A DNA stretch of 64,000 nt from Nepenthes gracilis (GCA_033239525.1 BSYO01000006.1:13655319-13719318), one strand, 5' to 3'; counted from the first letter of the stretch, positions 44,263 through 56,495 are shown. Notes: generated by a model not told the origin, from the letters alone. A program made the numbers and translations.

Positions 44263-44443
44263 CAATTTTTTTGGTAAGTAATTAACAATTGCATAAATTT
44301 AAAAAATGTATAAAACTCTATTCTACCCCCAAGTGTTTTGCTGACTCAGAGATAGAATAAAGCTACTAGGGAATACCCCGAGCACACCAAACAAGAATCA
44401 TGAAGATAAGAAAAAGCATAGATGAACCAGATCTCTAGAACAC
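44263..44443 (-). mobile_element. LINE-family 3' end, minus strand
   Basis: T7GGTAAGTAATTAAC, hairpin (CCCCAAGTGTTTTGCTGACTCAGAG) near 44328 and GGGAATACCCCGAGC near 44372. After about 180 bp it is displaced by a poly T run and a plus LINE. It inserted at GCTGCTCAA in the ORF1 linker relic, the same point as at 18719. Confidence 0.75.
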
Positions 44444-44470
44444 CTTTTTTTTTTCGGGTCTGGCATCCGA

Positions 44471-45674
44471 TGGATACCGTGCAACTCTGGCTGGGTGCTT
44501 TAGGCGTGGTACTGAAGAGCTGGCCGTAGACCTTTTGGATGCAAATGATCCTTCTGATGCGGTGGGGATCCCTCAGTTTGCTGCCATTTCCGGAGATTTG
44601 TTTGGTTGCAACTACTGTGGGTTGTTGCGGATTGCTGGATTCTATCCGGAATGCTATTTGATGGAAGCTGTTGTCTCCTCTGGCCTTTCGATTGCTCTCG
44701 CCCCAGTCTTCGGATCTGGCACGGTGAGCTGGGCTGTGCTGCTGGCTATGATGTTCCTCAGCCAATGTGTCCCCTCCTGTTGGACGGGTTAGGGGGCCCG
44801 TGCAGTCCTGGTTTGGGGACTTCCTGGCTGTGGTCTGAAGAGCTGACCGAGGTCCAGTTTGGTTGCTCGTGATCCTCTGACGCGGTGGAGTGTCTGCTGG
44901 TTGTTGCCGTTTTGTGTCTTTCTTCTGCTGTTCTGCTGCCAGCTTTGCTGGTCCGGTTAGCTTCGGTTTGGCCCTACTGACGTGGGCTGTAGAGATCTTC
45001 CGTCTCTTGAAGACTGGAGTGGCCTTGTGTCTATTGCAGGCCGGAGTGGCTTGCGTCTCTTGTGCAAGCCGGTTTGCACAGGGTTTTTTGCCGGAATGGA
45101 TTATGAATTGCTGGCGAGAATCTTGCGTAATCTAGGTTCTGCTCCCTTTGTTCCCAGTTTGGACTTTTGATGCATCTGCTGACGTGGCTAGTTCGACGTT
45201 GGCTTGATACATTGCCGGTTTGGATGTGCTCTTGCTGATGTGGCCTGCTTTGCCGGTTTATCGGTATGGCTTCTTGAGCTGCTCTTTGGTTCGTGAAGTG
45301 GCTGCGTTGGCAGAGTGGTGCTGATGCATTCCGATTGATCTTATAGCTGGCACCTTGCTGGATTTGGTTCTACTACCCATGACTTGGCTTGTTTTGCTTG
45401 ACAGTAGCTCTAATGCTGCTGATGTGGTTTCAGCCGAATGTCTGCTTGTGTGTAACACCAGACAGCCTTTATATTTTTTGGTGGAACTTTGTTCTCATGG
45501 AGGGACCCTATGGTGGGTTTCATTTTTTGATGTACAAACTGCTCGGGGAATGCCCTAGCGTTTTATGCATTAACTCCAAGTCAAAATACTTGGATTTAAT
45601 GCATAGGTTGTGTAAATTTTTTTCTCCCATTAATCCAAAATACTTACTTACCACGAAAAAAGAAAAAAAAAGGA
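44471..45674 (+). mobile_element. Nested 1.2-kb LINE-family insertion with 12-bp TSD
   Basis: TCTGGCATCCGA flanks it at 44459-44470 and 45675-45686, and the host frame is restored across it (WHPKGPL). The word GATGCGGTGGGGATCC near 44557, GATCCTCTGACGCGGTGGAG near 44873, GGAATGCCCTAGCG, hairpin (ACTCCAAGTCAAAATACTTGGA) near 45573, CTTACTTACCACG and an impure A run. No domain. Confidence 0.88.
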
Positions 45675-46473
45675 TCTGGCATCCGAAAGGCCCCCTTACT
45701 GATCTATATTCCTCAAGGCTGATGTCTGTGACTGGGTTGCCTTTGGATTCAAAGGTTGCGTCGATAGTGGTTGATGGAAATTGGAGGTGGCCGAACCCAT
45801 ATGATATGGAAGTGGATCAGATTATTTGCGACATGCCAGATTACTACCCGGATCCTGATAGGAATGATTTAGTTAGATGGACTGTGGATCCCAAAGGAAT
45901 CTTTACCACCCGATCTGCTTACCGCCTCTTCCAAGGAACTGCGGCTAAATGTGAATGGTCATTTATCGTATGGGGTCCTTCTCATATTCCTGCTCATGCG
46001 TTTATCCTATGGCTTGCCATCCTTGGCAAGCTGTCCACGATAGATAGATTGGGAAGATTTGTGAATCTGGCCAATGTGTGTATCCTTTGCAAGATGTCTG
46101 GAGAATCTCATGATCATTTGTTTTTTGGGTATTCTTTTTACTGTGAGGTCTGGAGCACTCTTTATCATCTGGCTGGGCTAACTTGGCCATTCCAGGAATG
46201 GAAGAGGAATATTGAGTGGGCTTCTGGTAGCTGGTGAGGCAAGAATGCCAGGTCTCTCCCTTTTATACTCACGCTTGCTGCTGCTGTTTACTTCATATGG
46301 CAAAAACAAAACCGAAGAACTTTTGATGAGGCCAATGGAAGGACCCCTAATCATATTGCTAACCTCATTATTGACGCTGTTCGGAGGAAATTAGAGATTA
46401 GTATCAAGGGTGATGATTGCTACTCTAGCAACGTTATTATGAGATGGAGGCTATCGTTTGATGCGGCGGAGTG
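45675..46473 (+). pseudogene. LINE ORF2 C-terminal region with zf-RVT
   Basis: Plus frame: DLYSSRLMSVTGLPLDSKVA, WRWPNPYDMEVDQIICDMPD, WGPSHIPAHAFILWLAI and a zinc-binding segment CILCKMSGESHDHLFF followed by GYSF where relatives have a Cys (the last ligand is lost). A TGA at about 46235 and a frame change precede the LTLAAAVYFIWQK and RRKLEISI tail, which ends at a TGA near 46473. No RT palm; the copy is 5'-truncated. Confidence 0.85.
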
Positions 46474-46475
46474 AA

Positions 46476-47330
46476 AAGCTGGGCTGATCTAGCTCTGTGG
46501 TGGAAGACGGAGTGCGCGTTAAAGATAGAGTGCTTGTAAAGACAGAGTGCTTTAGCCGGTGTCATTAGGATGGAGCGCTGTTTGTTTGAAAAGACAGAGT
46601 GATCCCTAAGTGCTGAAGTGGTTCCCTATCTGAAGTGAATTTCTTTATCTACTTTGATGGAGGACTTTCTCAATCGTAGGCTTGAGTGATTTGATGCTGT
46701 GATGTAAAGCTGGAGTTGATTTGTGTGTCTTAATAATCGGAGGATTTGTCAGGAGTTGATTTATGCTTCTTGATGACCGGAGTTGAGTTGACCTGCTTTT
46801 TTGTTGATAGCCGGTGTGATTAGGGCGTCTTGAATGCCGGAGTTACTTGTTAGTCTGGGAGCCGGAGTAACTCCATGGACGGAGTGTTTTTGGACGGAGT
46901 GAATTTGGACCGAGCAAATGTTCGGAATTAATTTGGACGGTATGGCTTTGGACGGAGTGTGTTGTACTTTATGGAAGCTGGAGCGCTGCTATTCTGTTAT
47001 CCTGAGTGCTTTGGACGGAGTGCTTTGGACGGATTGATTTTGTAGGGAGTGAATTTGGATGGACTGGACGGAGTGGTTTGTTGATTTTGATGTTATTTAT
47101 TTGGTGGCCGGAGTGCGTGGTTGATTCCGGAGTGCTTTTTCCTGAGTGCACTTTTTCGAAGCACTTAAGGTCGGAATGCCCCCCTTTTTCCGAGCTCTTT
47201 AAGCCGGATCAACGTTTTCCGGCTCTCTAAAAAACCGGTCCTCTTTGTTCCGCTAAATGGAAGGACGGAGTGGCTTGTGCTCCTGGATGGCCGGAGTGCG
47301 TGACGATCTGCTTGGACAGAGTGGATTTTT
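46476..47330 (+). repeat. CCGGAGTG-type degenerate repeat field in a LINE 3' region
   Basis: Irregular units with cores GGACGGAGTG, GCCGGAGT and TTGGACGGAGTG, spacing 10-40 bp. In LINE sense the core is (C)CGGAGTG; the same word as CTCCGG occurs in minus elements at 50160-50660 and 57340-57900 and in the solo LTR at 60020-62671. Confidence 0.8.
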
Positions 47331-47556
47331 CGTCCTCGTGTTCAGTATTGCTGAATGTCTGTGGTTTTGTATCTTGGTAGCCGATTCCATTGGTGTTATC
47401 TTCTTAATTATGTCCTCTGAGCCATGTTTAGGGGAATCCCTTTTTTTATATGTTTCTCTCTCCAAGTCTGTAAAACACTTGGTAGAAAACATAACTGGTT
47501 GTACAGTTTATTTTTAATTTATTTTAATGCAATTAATTACTTACCAAAAAAAGTAA

Positions 47557-47855
47557 TTAAATGCATTAAAGTTTAAATAAAATGTACAGAAAACTATGTT
47601 CTTAACCAAGTGTTTTTTCGACTTGGGACAAGAGACATAGTAACAGGGGAGGCCCCCAAACTAATGACAATAGTCATTAAAAAATAAGATTATAATAATA
47701 TTCGTTCATTGTAAGAAAGAAAATCCGATCGGCCAAAGTGAATGAAGAATCACCCTACCACTGCAGATCATCGTCACATCAGCATCGCCAAGCCACTTCG
47801 GAATCACTCTGGCTTCAAAAAAACCACTCCGCCTCAAAATGCACTCCGGCATCAA
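47557..47855 (-). mobile_element. Minus LINE-family 3' end, tail-to-tail with the plus LINE
   Basis: It begins GTAATTAAATGCATTAAAG, lacking the T(n)GGTAA that precedes the same sequence at 57090-57110; a poly T at 44444-44454 may be the displaced tail. Hairpin near 47611-47635. With the adjoining plus 3' end (about 47465-47556) it forms an inverted repeat with arms of about 75 bp. The body continues into CTCCGG repeats at 47800-47855 and resumes after the insertion that follows. Confidence 0.7.
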
Positions 47856-50574
47856 TTTTTTTTTTTTTGGTAAGTAAGTGTGTATTTTGGATTTATGGGA
47901 GAAAGAATTACAAAACACAATGTTATAACTCCAAGTTTTTTGACTTGGAGTTAGAACATAAAACGCTAGGCATACCCCGAGTGACAAGTACATCAGATAT
48001 ATCCACAAAAAAACCTCTAAGAGGAGCGATCAAACAAAATAAAGAAAATGAACCTGTCATTTTACATAAGCATGCTACTCACAACCCAAATGAATCCCAA
48101 GGTTACAAACAGTAGGAAGCAAATCGACAGCTACTGGAATAAACCAGTAGCACCCAAAAAATTCCACATAGCAGGCACAGCATCAATCACACAGGGCCAG
48201 CAATAGCAACACGGCACGAACTACCAAACAGTAGTACAGGCCAACAGCGATTCTGGTTCGAGCAGCAGGGAACTACCCCAGAGAAGCAGAAGACAAAACC
48301 AACTGCCATTTCAACTGCCATTCAGATTGGCATCCATAATGCCCTTCCAACATCAGCACCAAAGCTAACAGGCACACCAATAACTAAGCATCAGCATACT
48401 GTATAGGTTAGCAGGAGCAGCACCCTAAATCTGCCAGCAGACCATACATCAAAAACCACGAGCTCATCAGCAGCTCTCTCAGCATGAAAGCCCAAAAACA
48501 CGAGCTGCCAAAGGCAGCAGCATCAAAACAGTATTTAATCCAGCAGTGAAAAGAGGTTGATGCATCAGCAATGGGGCAAAACTGCCCACCTAGGTCCCAG
48601 CACATGAGATGCCACCACCAACAAGGCAAAGCAAAGGTTCTCACACAAGTGGGAGAATAAATGCTCCCCAAGAATTCCAGCAGCTGGAATCATCATGCAG
48701 CACCAGGCAGAACTGGCTTACCCACGAACCCAGCTCCACATCAGGTTCAATGCTAGCCGGTTGATTCTAGCCGGTTTGCAGATATGGCCTGATGCTTCTG
48801 CTGCCGGTCTGGATTTAGTCCCCTAGTGGCTATTCTGTTTTTTGGCTGTGAAGATGCGGCCGGTAGCTGATGCTGGGATGGGGCTCTGTTGCAGCTGCCA
48901 GTGTGAACTGCTGGAGTCCAGCATTGGTTTACTACTTACTGATGGGGGAGCAGTGGTTTAATTTGGTTGCAGTTGCAGCATTGTTGATAATGATGTGCTG
49001 ATTTCCTGTGGGATGAGTAGGCAGGTGCTGGATTGCTTGCATGCTTCAATTCGCCCACAAGAAGCTGTAACTGGCTGCTGCATTGGTGTAGCTGCTGGCT
49101 GTCGCTGCAGCTTGCTTGTCTGGTTCAGATTCACTACGTGGATTCGGATGGATGGTGACTCGCCGTTTTTGTGGTGCTGAATCTGCTGCCCTATGGAAGT
49201 CCACCGTGTCTAAGTGGAAATTGCATTGTTTTTGTGGTGCCTAGGAGCCTAGGTTTCTTTTGTGTTATTGCTGCAATGTTTTCATCAGCCCAAGGTGGTT
49301 CTGACTGCCCTGCCATGCCACTGTGAGCTGCTGTTTATATGTTGGCTTTGTTCAATCCTGTTTACGATGGAACTGTCATATTTTGCCGTTTTAGGTTAAA
49401 GTTGTCCTCCTAGAGGCCATTTTGTATATTCAGATGTACTGTCCGCTCGGGGTATGCCCTAGCGTATTATGTTTTATCTTCAAGCCAAAATGCTTGGAGA
49501 TAAACATATTATCTTGTACTATTTTTTTCTCCCATTAATCCAAAATTCTTACTTACCAAAAAAAAACAACATCAGGTTCAATGCACATCATCATCAGCCC
49601 ACTACTGGGCAGGACCGCAAAAAGAGCAGCAGCATGGATGCTCCATCCAGTAGCTCTCCAGGGCCAACTGAATCCAACTAATCCCCAACAACATCTTCAT
49701 ACCAGCCGAGGCCTTTCCAAGCAAAAATCCTTCAGATGCAGCCAATTCATTACCGCAAATATTCATCAACAGCTGTTAAACAGCAGTACGGTACCAACCA
49801 CCTCAATCCAGAGCACTCCTGCTTCAGCAAACCAATTTTGGCAGCAGAACCATAGCATACTAGTGGAGCAAAGCGGCAAATACACAGCATTATCAGCAAT
49901 TGTAATGGGGCATGCAGGAGCAGCACCAGCCACTCACATCAGCCCACGAACAAAGGCAACAAATTAAGCAGTTCACTGCAACAGGACAAAACCATAAATC
50001 ACACTTGTGACCCCTGGGAAAGACCAGCAGCTCCACTGAACAGCCCATTCTTCATCAGGCAGAAAACGGCTAAGAGCCAATAGCTACATCACCATAACAA
50101 GGCAGCTCTATAAGGGCCATCACCCATCAACAAAAGGACAGCAACCAGGCAGAGAGCATGGCTACATATCGAAGAGTTGCTACATGCTTCAAGGCACTCC
50201 GTCCTCTAAAGGCACTCCGGCGTTGCAATGCCACTCCGTCCTCAGCACATGCAAACCACGTAAACCACTCCACCCTGTAAGTGTGTAAAAGGCACTCCGG
50301 CTTCAAAAGCCACTCCGGCCTCAAGGGCATTCCGGCATCAAAATGCCACTCACTCCGGATTCACTCCGGCTTTAAAAGAACAAAAGCACTCCAGCTTCAA
50401 AAAGCCACTCCGCCTCAAAATGCACTCCGGCTTCAGAAAACCACTTCGTCCTCTTAAGGCACTCTGGCATTGAAATGCCACTCCGTCCACAGCACATGCA
50501 AACCACGTAATCCACTCCGGCCTTTTAGCGAGCAAACGGCACTCCGCTTCAAAAAGCCACTCCGACCTCAAAAG
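47856..50574 (-). mobile_element. Minus non-autonomous insertion with probable 15-bp TSD
   Basis: GCACTCCGGCATCAA is found at 47841-47855 and 50575-50589. The left edge is poly T, GGTAAGTAAGTGTG and the hairpin near 47930. The TSD lies in a repeat field and a one-mismatch copy exists near 50326, so the right edge may instead be about 250 bp further left. The body is CAG-rich and non-coding, with a plus insertion at 48754-49568. Confidence 0.65.
48754..49568 (+). mobile_element. 815-bp non-autonomous LINE-family insertion, 16-bp TSD
   Basis: ACATCAGGTTCAATGC flanks it at 48738-48753 and 49569-49584. GTCCTCCTAGAGGCC near 49398, GGGGTATGCCCTAGCG near 49450, hairpin (TCTTCAAGCCAAAATGCTTGGAGA) near 49479, TCTTACTTACC and A9. 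It resembles the last 650 bp of 1204-2878 almost throughout; both are 5'-truncated copies of one subfamily. Confidence 0.93.
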
Positions 50575-50660
50575 GCACTCCGGCATCAAAATGCCACTCA
50601 CTCCGGATTCACTCCGGCTTTAAAAGTACAAAGGTGCTCCGGCTTCAAAATGCCACATCG
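50200..50660 (-). repeat. CTCCGG repeat field with a 250-bp higher-order duplication
   Basis: Short units of 15-25 bp built on GGCACTCCGGCTTCAAAA and GCCACTCCG. On top of these, about 50209-50373 and 50456-50623 are recognisable as two copies of one longer block, sharing CAGCACATGCAAACCACGTA and the identical end GCCACTCACTCCGGATTC. Complement of the LINE-sense GGAGTG field at 46476-47330. Confidence 0.8.
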
Positions 50661-50689
50661 CCTCAAAAAGCATACTGCCGAGATGCATA

Positions 50690-51432
50690 CTGCCGTGGAA
50701 TTTGCTGCAGGTCGCAAGCATCATTCTGCTTGTGTATATTTATGCTGTAGTATGTTGGTGGAATCATTGATGCTGGCCTGTTCACTGGATCCTGATGGCT
50801 TGAAGCCTTTGATTCGATACTCCCTGTCCAGGGCGTGTGGGGCAGTTTGAGATTCTATCTCTTGCTGTGTTATCAACGCGGTCCTGATGAATGGCGTTGC
50901 TGCATATCTTTCTATTTTGGCAGGTGTGTTGAATAAACGCTGCTGTTCTTGTTCCTATTTTGGTTGTAGGCTGGTTTGGAATATCAACTGTATGTTGGTG
51001 TGGCTGGGGTAGTGGTGTGGCTGATCTGGCTGCTGCCGTGCTGAAGCTTTGCTTCCCAATGCTGCAACACTGCTGATTTGCTGTGCTGTTGCCGATGCTT
51101 TGTTCCCAAGTTTTGTTCTGCTGTCGGCTGCTGTTGGCTTATGAATTTCCATGTTTTATGGATTTCATCTCTTTTGTTCTACTGAGCTGGGAACTTCCAT
51201 GTTCTGCTAATCTGGGAGTAGCTGATCACGAACTTGTTCGTGTGAAATAGTTGACAGATTTCATATTCTGTTTTTGTGGTTGTTTTAATGTTTTTTTTTC
51301 TAATGTACAAGTTGCTCGGGGCATGCCCTAGCGCTTTATATTTTAACTCCAAGTAATAATACTTGGAGATAAAACATAGATCTTGTAATTTTTTCTCCCA
51401 TTAATCCAAAATACTTACTTACCAAAAAAAAA
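50690..51432 (+). mobile_element. Plus LINE-family 3' element with tail
   Basis: TG-rich non-coding sequence ending GGGGCATGCCCTAGCG (near 51318), hairpin (ACTCCAAGTAATAATACTTGGAG) near 51346, ATACTTACTTACC and A9-10 to 51432. It interrupts the minus ORF1 relic that follows right after CCHC residues. The left boundary is approximate; no TSD found. Confidence 0.7.
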
Positions 51433-52385
51433 ATCTGTTGGCAACAAGCACAACGAGTTGGCTTCCAATTATATTCCACATTCACCAATGAAATAGCTTC
51501 AGAAGCGGGACACGTTTGAACAGCGATGGAGCTGGGAAATGGCCCATCCACACCAACTTCAACACATATCTTTGCACAGGAAACATTCTCCATACGGGCA
51601 GTCTTGGGATCAAGTTGTAAAGGGATCCCAATAGCACCTGCAACCCAGCCAAGCCCAGCATGAGTCCATAATTCAAGCGATAGGTTTGACAGTTTAATCC
51701 AAATTGGGAACCGCTTGTGCACCTCTTTTGTCAAGGCCAATCCTGGCGACCAGCGCTTGAGGAATATTGCTTTTCTAGAGAACATCCAAGGTCCAGCACG
51801 CAAGCATTTCTCCAACATCTCGCCAAAAGGGAAACGAAAGAAAAAGAAACCGCCTTCATTACCGGCGATTTGCTTGAGTCCGAATCGGGCCCAATTTTCA
51901 TGGCTACAGCCTTGACAGCCATGAAATGTGGAGAGGTATTAAGAAAATAACCTACCAAGGTATGGCCCCAAAACAAATTACCTTGTTCGATGACCTCGGG
52001 CGGACGGGAAAGAGCGCCATCAGAGGACCCAGGAGCATGGCGTGAGAAGAAATGCAGCTCGGAGCACAGCCCAGCCCCTACCTTCTTGACGACATCAGCC
52101 CAGGAATGGGGGGGATCAGAGACACATTCATATTTGTTGAGGGTGAGCTTCGGTTTCGCAGGCGTTGCTGGAATAAGGGAAGCCAGGACCCTAATCTAAG
52201 GCAGATTCAATACGGGATTCAGAGGAGGCGTGACGCTGTTCAGTGGAGAGGAGGATGAGGGAAGGACGGGGGAGGCGGACGCCAAAGGAGGAACTGGGGG
52301 GCCTCCAGAAGGCCCGCCATGGCCGACGATGGGTAGAGAACGAGCGCCAGGAACGCAGAGATTTGAATTTTTTTTCAAAAACCTT
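51433..52385 (-). pseudogene. LINE ORF1 5' half: leader, DUF4283 and start of zinc knuckle
   Basis: Minus coding: S/P-rich N-terminus (52385-52080), HTLVGYFLNTSPHFMAVKAV, a FSFVSLLARCWRNACVLDLG stretch in another frame, then LEKCLRAGPWMFSRKAIFLK, GVAGAIGIPLQLDP-like sequence and VEYNWKPTRCACCQQ, the first two Cys of the knuckle. The next residues are lost to the plus insertion ending at 51432. A frame change lies near 51818. It abuts another minus ORF1 linker at about 52385, so its 5' end is there. Confidence 0.75.
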
Positions 52386-52842
52386 AACGTCCATTGTCTC
52401 GTCGGCAAGGCCGGACTTATCCGGGAGATACTTACTAGAAAGTCTTGAAATAGAGTCGGGAGTTAACTCTATGTCCACATCCAAGGAATGCATTTCCGAT
52501 TTCCTCTCAATAGGAGAGCTTTGTTGAAAACCATCAATCTGAGCCAAATTAATCAAAAGTTCATTTTGCATACCAATTGAACCTGCACTCGAATAGACAG
52601 CAATCGAAACAGTCGTAGAAACCGCATCAGCAAGGGGTGACTTTGAGTCAAGTCAAAAATCGCTACTTGAGTTATCATCAGGGGCGGGGCAGGTGACCTC
52701 CAGAGACGACGCAATCATTTTCTGAACAAAGGAAAACTCCTCCAAGCCACCAAACATCTGAGATGTTGGCACCATTTGCTCATCAAAATTAGATTCCTCC
52801 TGATTTTCCACTTTTGACTCAAGGAGATCGCATCAATAACAA
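52386..52842 (-). pseudogene. LINE ORF1 linker, middle piece of the 52386-59445 copy
   Basis: The minus frame continues LVVIDA from 56519 after a frame slip: DLLESKVENQEESNFDEQMV, a single TGA, then IGMQNELLINLAQIDGFQQS, LTPDSISRLSSKYLPD and DETMDV. The LTPDSISRLSSKY stretch matches LTPCSITWLSSKY at 43584-44036, so this copy belongs to the FLNSCW-containing subfamily. Its downstream part is not found. Confidence 0.75.
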
Positions 52843-55491
52843 CTTTTTTTTTGGTAAGTCAATTGTATTAAAAAAAAATAAAAATATACAACCTATGAGT
52901 TAATTCCAAGTGTTTTTTCGACTTGGAATTTAGTCATAGACGCAATGGCATTTGCCGATCACCCAAAAAAAAGGGACCAAAGGGTCCAACTAAAAAGACT
53001 ACAAACATCAAGAATAACCGCACAAAACAATACATTTGGCAAAGTTACTGTGAACAAAAAAATAGCCAACGGCTTCCAGAATTCAGGGTCCAGATTCATC
53101 ATGCTTCAATAGTATCACCAACAGGAGCCTGCATTGAGATCAACCATTTCCATCGAGCATCTGTGGGAGATGGCAGCTTAAGATACCGAAACTCAACAGC
53201 GAAGGCACACAGCCATAGCAGTCCACATATAGAATTCCAAGAACACATATAGTAGTGCACATAGAGCTGGCTTACGGCAACAACTACATGTTTCGACAAC
53301 AGCAACATCAACTCCAAGCAGCAGTACAGCATAGGACAACCAAAAGGTAACTTCATACAAAAAAGTCCCAGCTCACTACCGATAGAATGCCAAAAATAGC
53401 AGCAGAAGCGTGCCACCCACATAGCAGTGCAAACACTGACAACTGGAACAGCATAAGGAAACGTGAAATCAAAGCCAGATTCAGCCAAAGATTGAATGAG
53501 GAATTCATCCTACACCAACACTCCGGGAGGAATCGCAGCTTAACTGAGGTCCTTGAAAACTAGCATCATTGAGTTATATCACATTTAATTGGCAACTCCA
53601 GCGCATTAGCAATGACTCATATGCAACAGCAGCAACAAAACAGAAGGGCCAGATTGAGCATCCCACTTCTTTGCTTCAACAACTCGGCAAGGCCACACCG
53701 AAACTGCCAAGCAGGTCCACTGCATCAAAATCAAATGCACTGCCGAAACAGGCCCACTACAGCAAAGATCCAGTAACTCCTGGCAAGCATCAGTAAAACC
53801 CTTGACCAACAGATTGTGAAATCATTGATAATACGGACCATAAGCAAATGACAGACGAAAGCATGGAGCAGATTCACATTTTAGGCCACCAACAATGTTG
53901 CTTAACACCCCACATCAGACCAGGCCCTACAGAAGGCGCCACGGCAATTGCATTCCAAAGCAGAATAATGGAAGCCGAGAAGTAAGAGCATATATGGCCA
54001 CTGTAGGCAAAGCTAATCAACAGCCAGGGGGCGGCCCACCAGAGACAAAACCATCCCTAACAGACAAGTGCAACATAAAAAAACAAGATACCCTCATCCA
54101 ACCAGGTCCATGGCCAGAAGCAGAATGGTCACTACATAGTTCAGCAGGACAACATCCCACATTAACCACCAGCCGCAAAACAATGCAACAAACCAGATCA
54201 TAATGCATGCCATGGCACCGGGTCCACAGCTTCAAGGAAACAACTTCAAAGCACACCACAAGTTCAAACCGGGTGAACCCACATCTAAGCTACAAAGTAT
54301 CCAGACTCAGTACCACCCGGCCAAAGCAGGAACAGCCACAGCCTCTGACTTCAGGAAATACATCACATAAGCATGACTCATCCACAGCCAAGTACAACAA
54401 TGCACAAAACATTACAGCATCTAGCCATAAATTCTGGAACTGCGGCTCGGCACACTTCAGCAGTGAGCTGAAGTACAACTGCTTCAGTAGTACAGCCCCC
54501 AGCAGCATAGCACCAGGAAAACCAAGAGCCGGGAAGTAGTCGTCCACCAATAGTAGCTACCGTGAAAAACATCAGCAAACAGCAACTACCATCAACGACC
54601 GACTACAAAAAACTGGCAAGGGCAAACCCCGCAGGCACACTAGCATGGAGAGCATGCCCTCCAACTGCCGCAGGAGTGGTCGAGAGCCCAAGAAGACACT
54701 CACACCCAATAAGATCGACCCCAAGCTTGGCCTCAGACTAAACCAAGCAATGAGAGAAGGCTTCATATACAACTGCATTACAACTCCACAGAAGCATCAA
54801 GCCCCTGCTTCAGCAGCGACTTCAGCAGCGATAACAGCTTCAGCATGAAATAGCAGACTGACAACACTAAAAAAAACAGCATCACAGCCCACAGCCACTC
54901 CTTCAGTGACAAACCGAACCAACAATAAATGCTACAGACTTAATTTATAGTGTGCATAGTTGACACAACCAAGTAGAGCATAGAACCAGGAGCCCCCAAG
55001 CATATTCAATAACAGCATCAAAGCCCCAAATCCATCATCAGCACAGTGAGCCTCCCGCGCAGGGTCATAACAGCAGCAAGTGGGCAGCTCCAGTAACTCC
55101 AGGAACAATCCAGACGGAGAAAACTGAACAGGCAGTAGATAGTCCAGCCACTCTAACAACGAAGGGGGAGCCACAACAAGACCTATACCCTCTTCAAGGA
55201 AAAAGACACGAGCCACATTCTTTCTTCTTTTATTTTTTTATTTTTTTTAAAACCCAAATTCCCAGAGGAAGGGAAAACGAAACCAACCAAATGCAAAAAA
55301 ATAGAATGCATAACAGTGAGTCGAAACGATAACCGAAACCAAGAAAAAGGAATAAACCAAAACAAAGCCCCCAAAAAAAAAGGGGCAAGACTCTCAAGAG
55401 AAAACAAAAAGAAGGAACGAGTAATAGAAGGACAAAATCAAAGAAGCCAGAACTCCTCAGATTAAACCTCTTACACCACCTTTTTTTTTTA

Positions 55492-55515
55492 ATATATATA
55501 TATATATATATATAT
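55492..55515. repeat. (AT)12 microsatellite
   Basis: AT dinucleotides between T10 and a TATTTTATTTTATTTT stretch, just past the ORF2 stop in element sense. Confidence 0.95.
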
Positions 55516-55538
55516 TATTTTATTTTATTTTTTATTTT

Positions 55539-56495
55539 TTATAGGTTCCAACGCCTAACAAGGGAGAGGTTAGGGAGGCCGTCAAGAGGCAAGGAGGCCT
55601 TCAATTTATCACGAACAATATTAGTAATCAGTGAGCAAGTTTGGGAAAAATCCGGAGGGGAGGATTTCTCAAAAAACCGATTGTTTCGCTCTCTCCAGAT
55701 GAAGTATACAGTGGCCGCAAGAGAAAGACGTTTGGATAGGGCAATAAGATTCTTTCCTTTCCATTGTTGAGCAGCCCAATTGATGTTTTGGGACCATTGA
55801 GGGTAAAGCCATTGAATGCCAGCTTTCCTTTGGACGGAGGTCCATATGGACTTAGAAAATGCACATGAGAAGAATAGGTGATCGTGATTTTCATGGTCCG
55901 AGTTGCACAAAATGCAGGTATTGGATAGGTTTGGGGCACCGTGAATACGATCTTGGGTGTTAAGCCTACCCTTGATAGCCAACCAGAGAGTAAATGCATG
56001 GGCAGGAATATGGAGAGGGCCCCAAACTAATTTTGTCCAGCTCAGCTTCGGCTTGGGAGGGTGGATCAGAAGGTATGCAGATTTGGTCGAAAATATACCA
56101 TTCGGGCTCCCGTCCCATCTCACAGCATCTTTTTGCTCACTATTTGGGAGATAAAGGGGCATGTTATTGGCGAGACTAGAGACTTCCAGATCGTAAGAAT
56201 TAGGCCAATCCCAACGATCGTCTCTGATTATTTGAGATACCTTGGCGTCCCAAGATAAACCCGTAACCATACGAATATGATCCGAGCTGAGTTTGCTGAG
56301 CGGGCCGATAGGGTGCCAGTGGTCATGCCAGATAAATGTATCAGCGCCATCACCAATGTTCTTAATAGAGTGAGAGCACATAAAGGACCGGAGTTTCATG
56401 ATCTTTCTCCAGCTCCATGGAGCTGAATCTGGGACTTTAAGAGTCCAGATACATCGGTCCTTGATCTTAGTCTTGTGGACCCAAGAAGACCAGGC
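55539..56495 (-). pseudogene. LINE ORF2 C-terminal 290-320 residues, intact frame
   Basis: Uninterrupted minus frame from SIKNIGDGADTFIWHDHWHP through WDWPNSYDLEVSSLANNMPL, WGPLHIPAHAFTLWLAIKGR, a complete zf-RVT ligand set (CILCNSDHENHDHLFFSC) and LSKRLSLAATVYFIWRERNN, ending RRWNL with a stop at 55539. It lacks the RT palm because the insertion is 5'-truncated, not because of mutation, so it is among the youngest copies. It is the best guide to the normal C-terminus. Confidence 0.9.

Larger units (their letters stand above)
44455..47556 (+). mobile_element. 5'-truncated plus LINE, apparently inserted in a poly T tail
   Basis: Own sequence 44455-44470 and 45675-47556. It is preceded by T10-11 (44444-44454) that would fit the missing tail of the minus element resuming at 47557. 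It contains ORF2 C-terminal coding, a 3' region of CCGGAGTG-type repeats, a hairpin (CCAAGTCTGTAAAACACTTGG) near 47461 and AATTACTTACC plus A7 at 47550-47556. One insertion (44471-45674) interrupts it. Confidence 0.75.

Noticed and set aside
46480..47330. CCGGAGTG repeats as a telomere- or centromere-type satellite
   Set aside because: The units are irregular, short in total length, and bounded inside one LINE 3' region.
50160..50660. CRISPR-like array of short repeats
   Set aside because: Units vary in sequence and length, there are no uniform spacers or cas genes, and the context is a eukaryotic retrotransposon.
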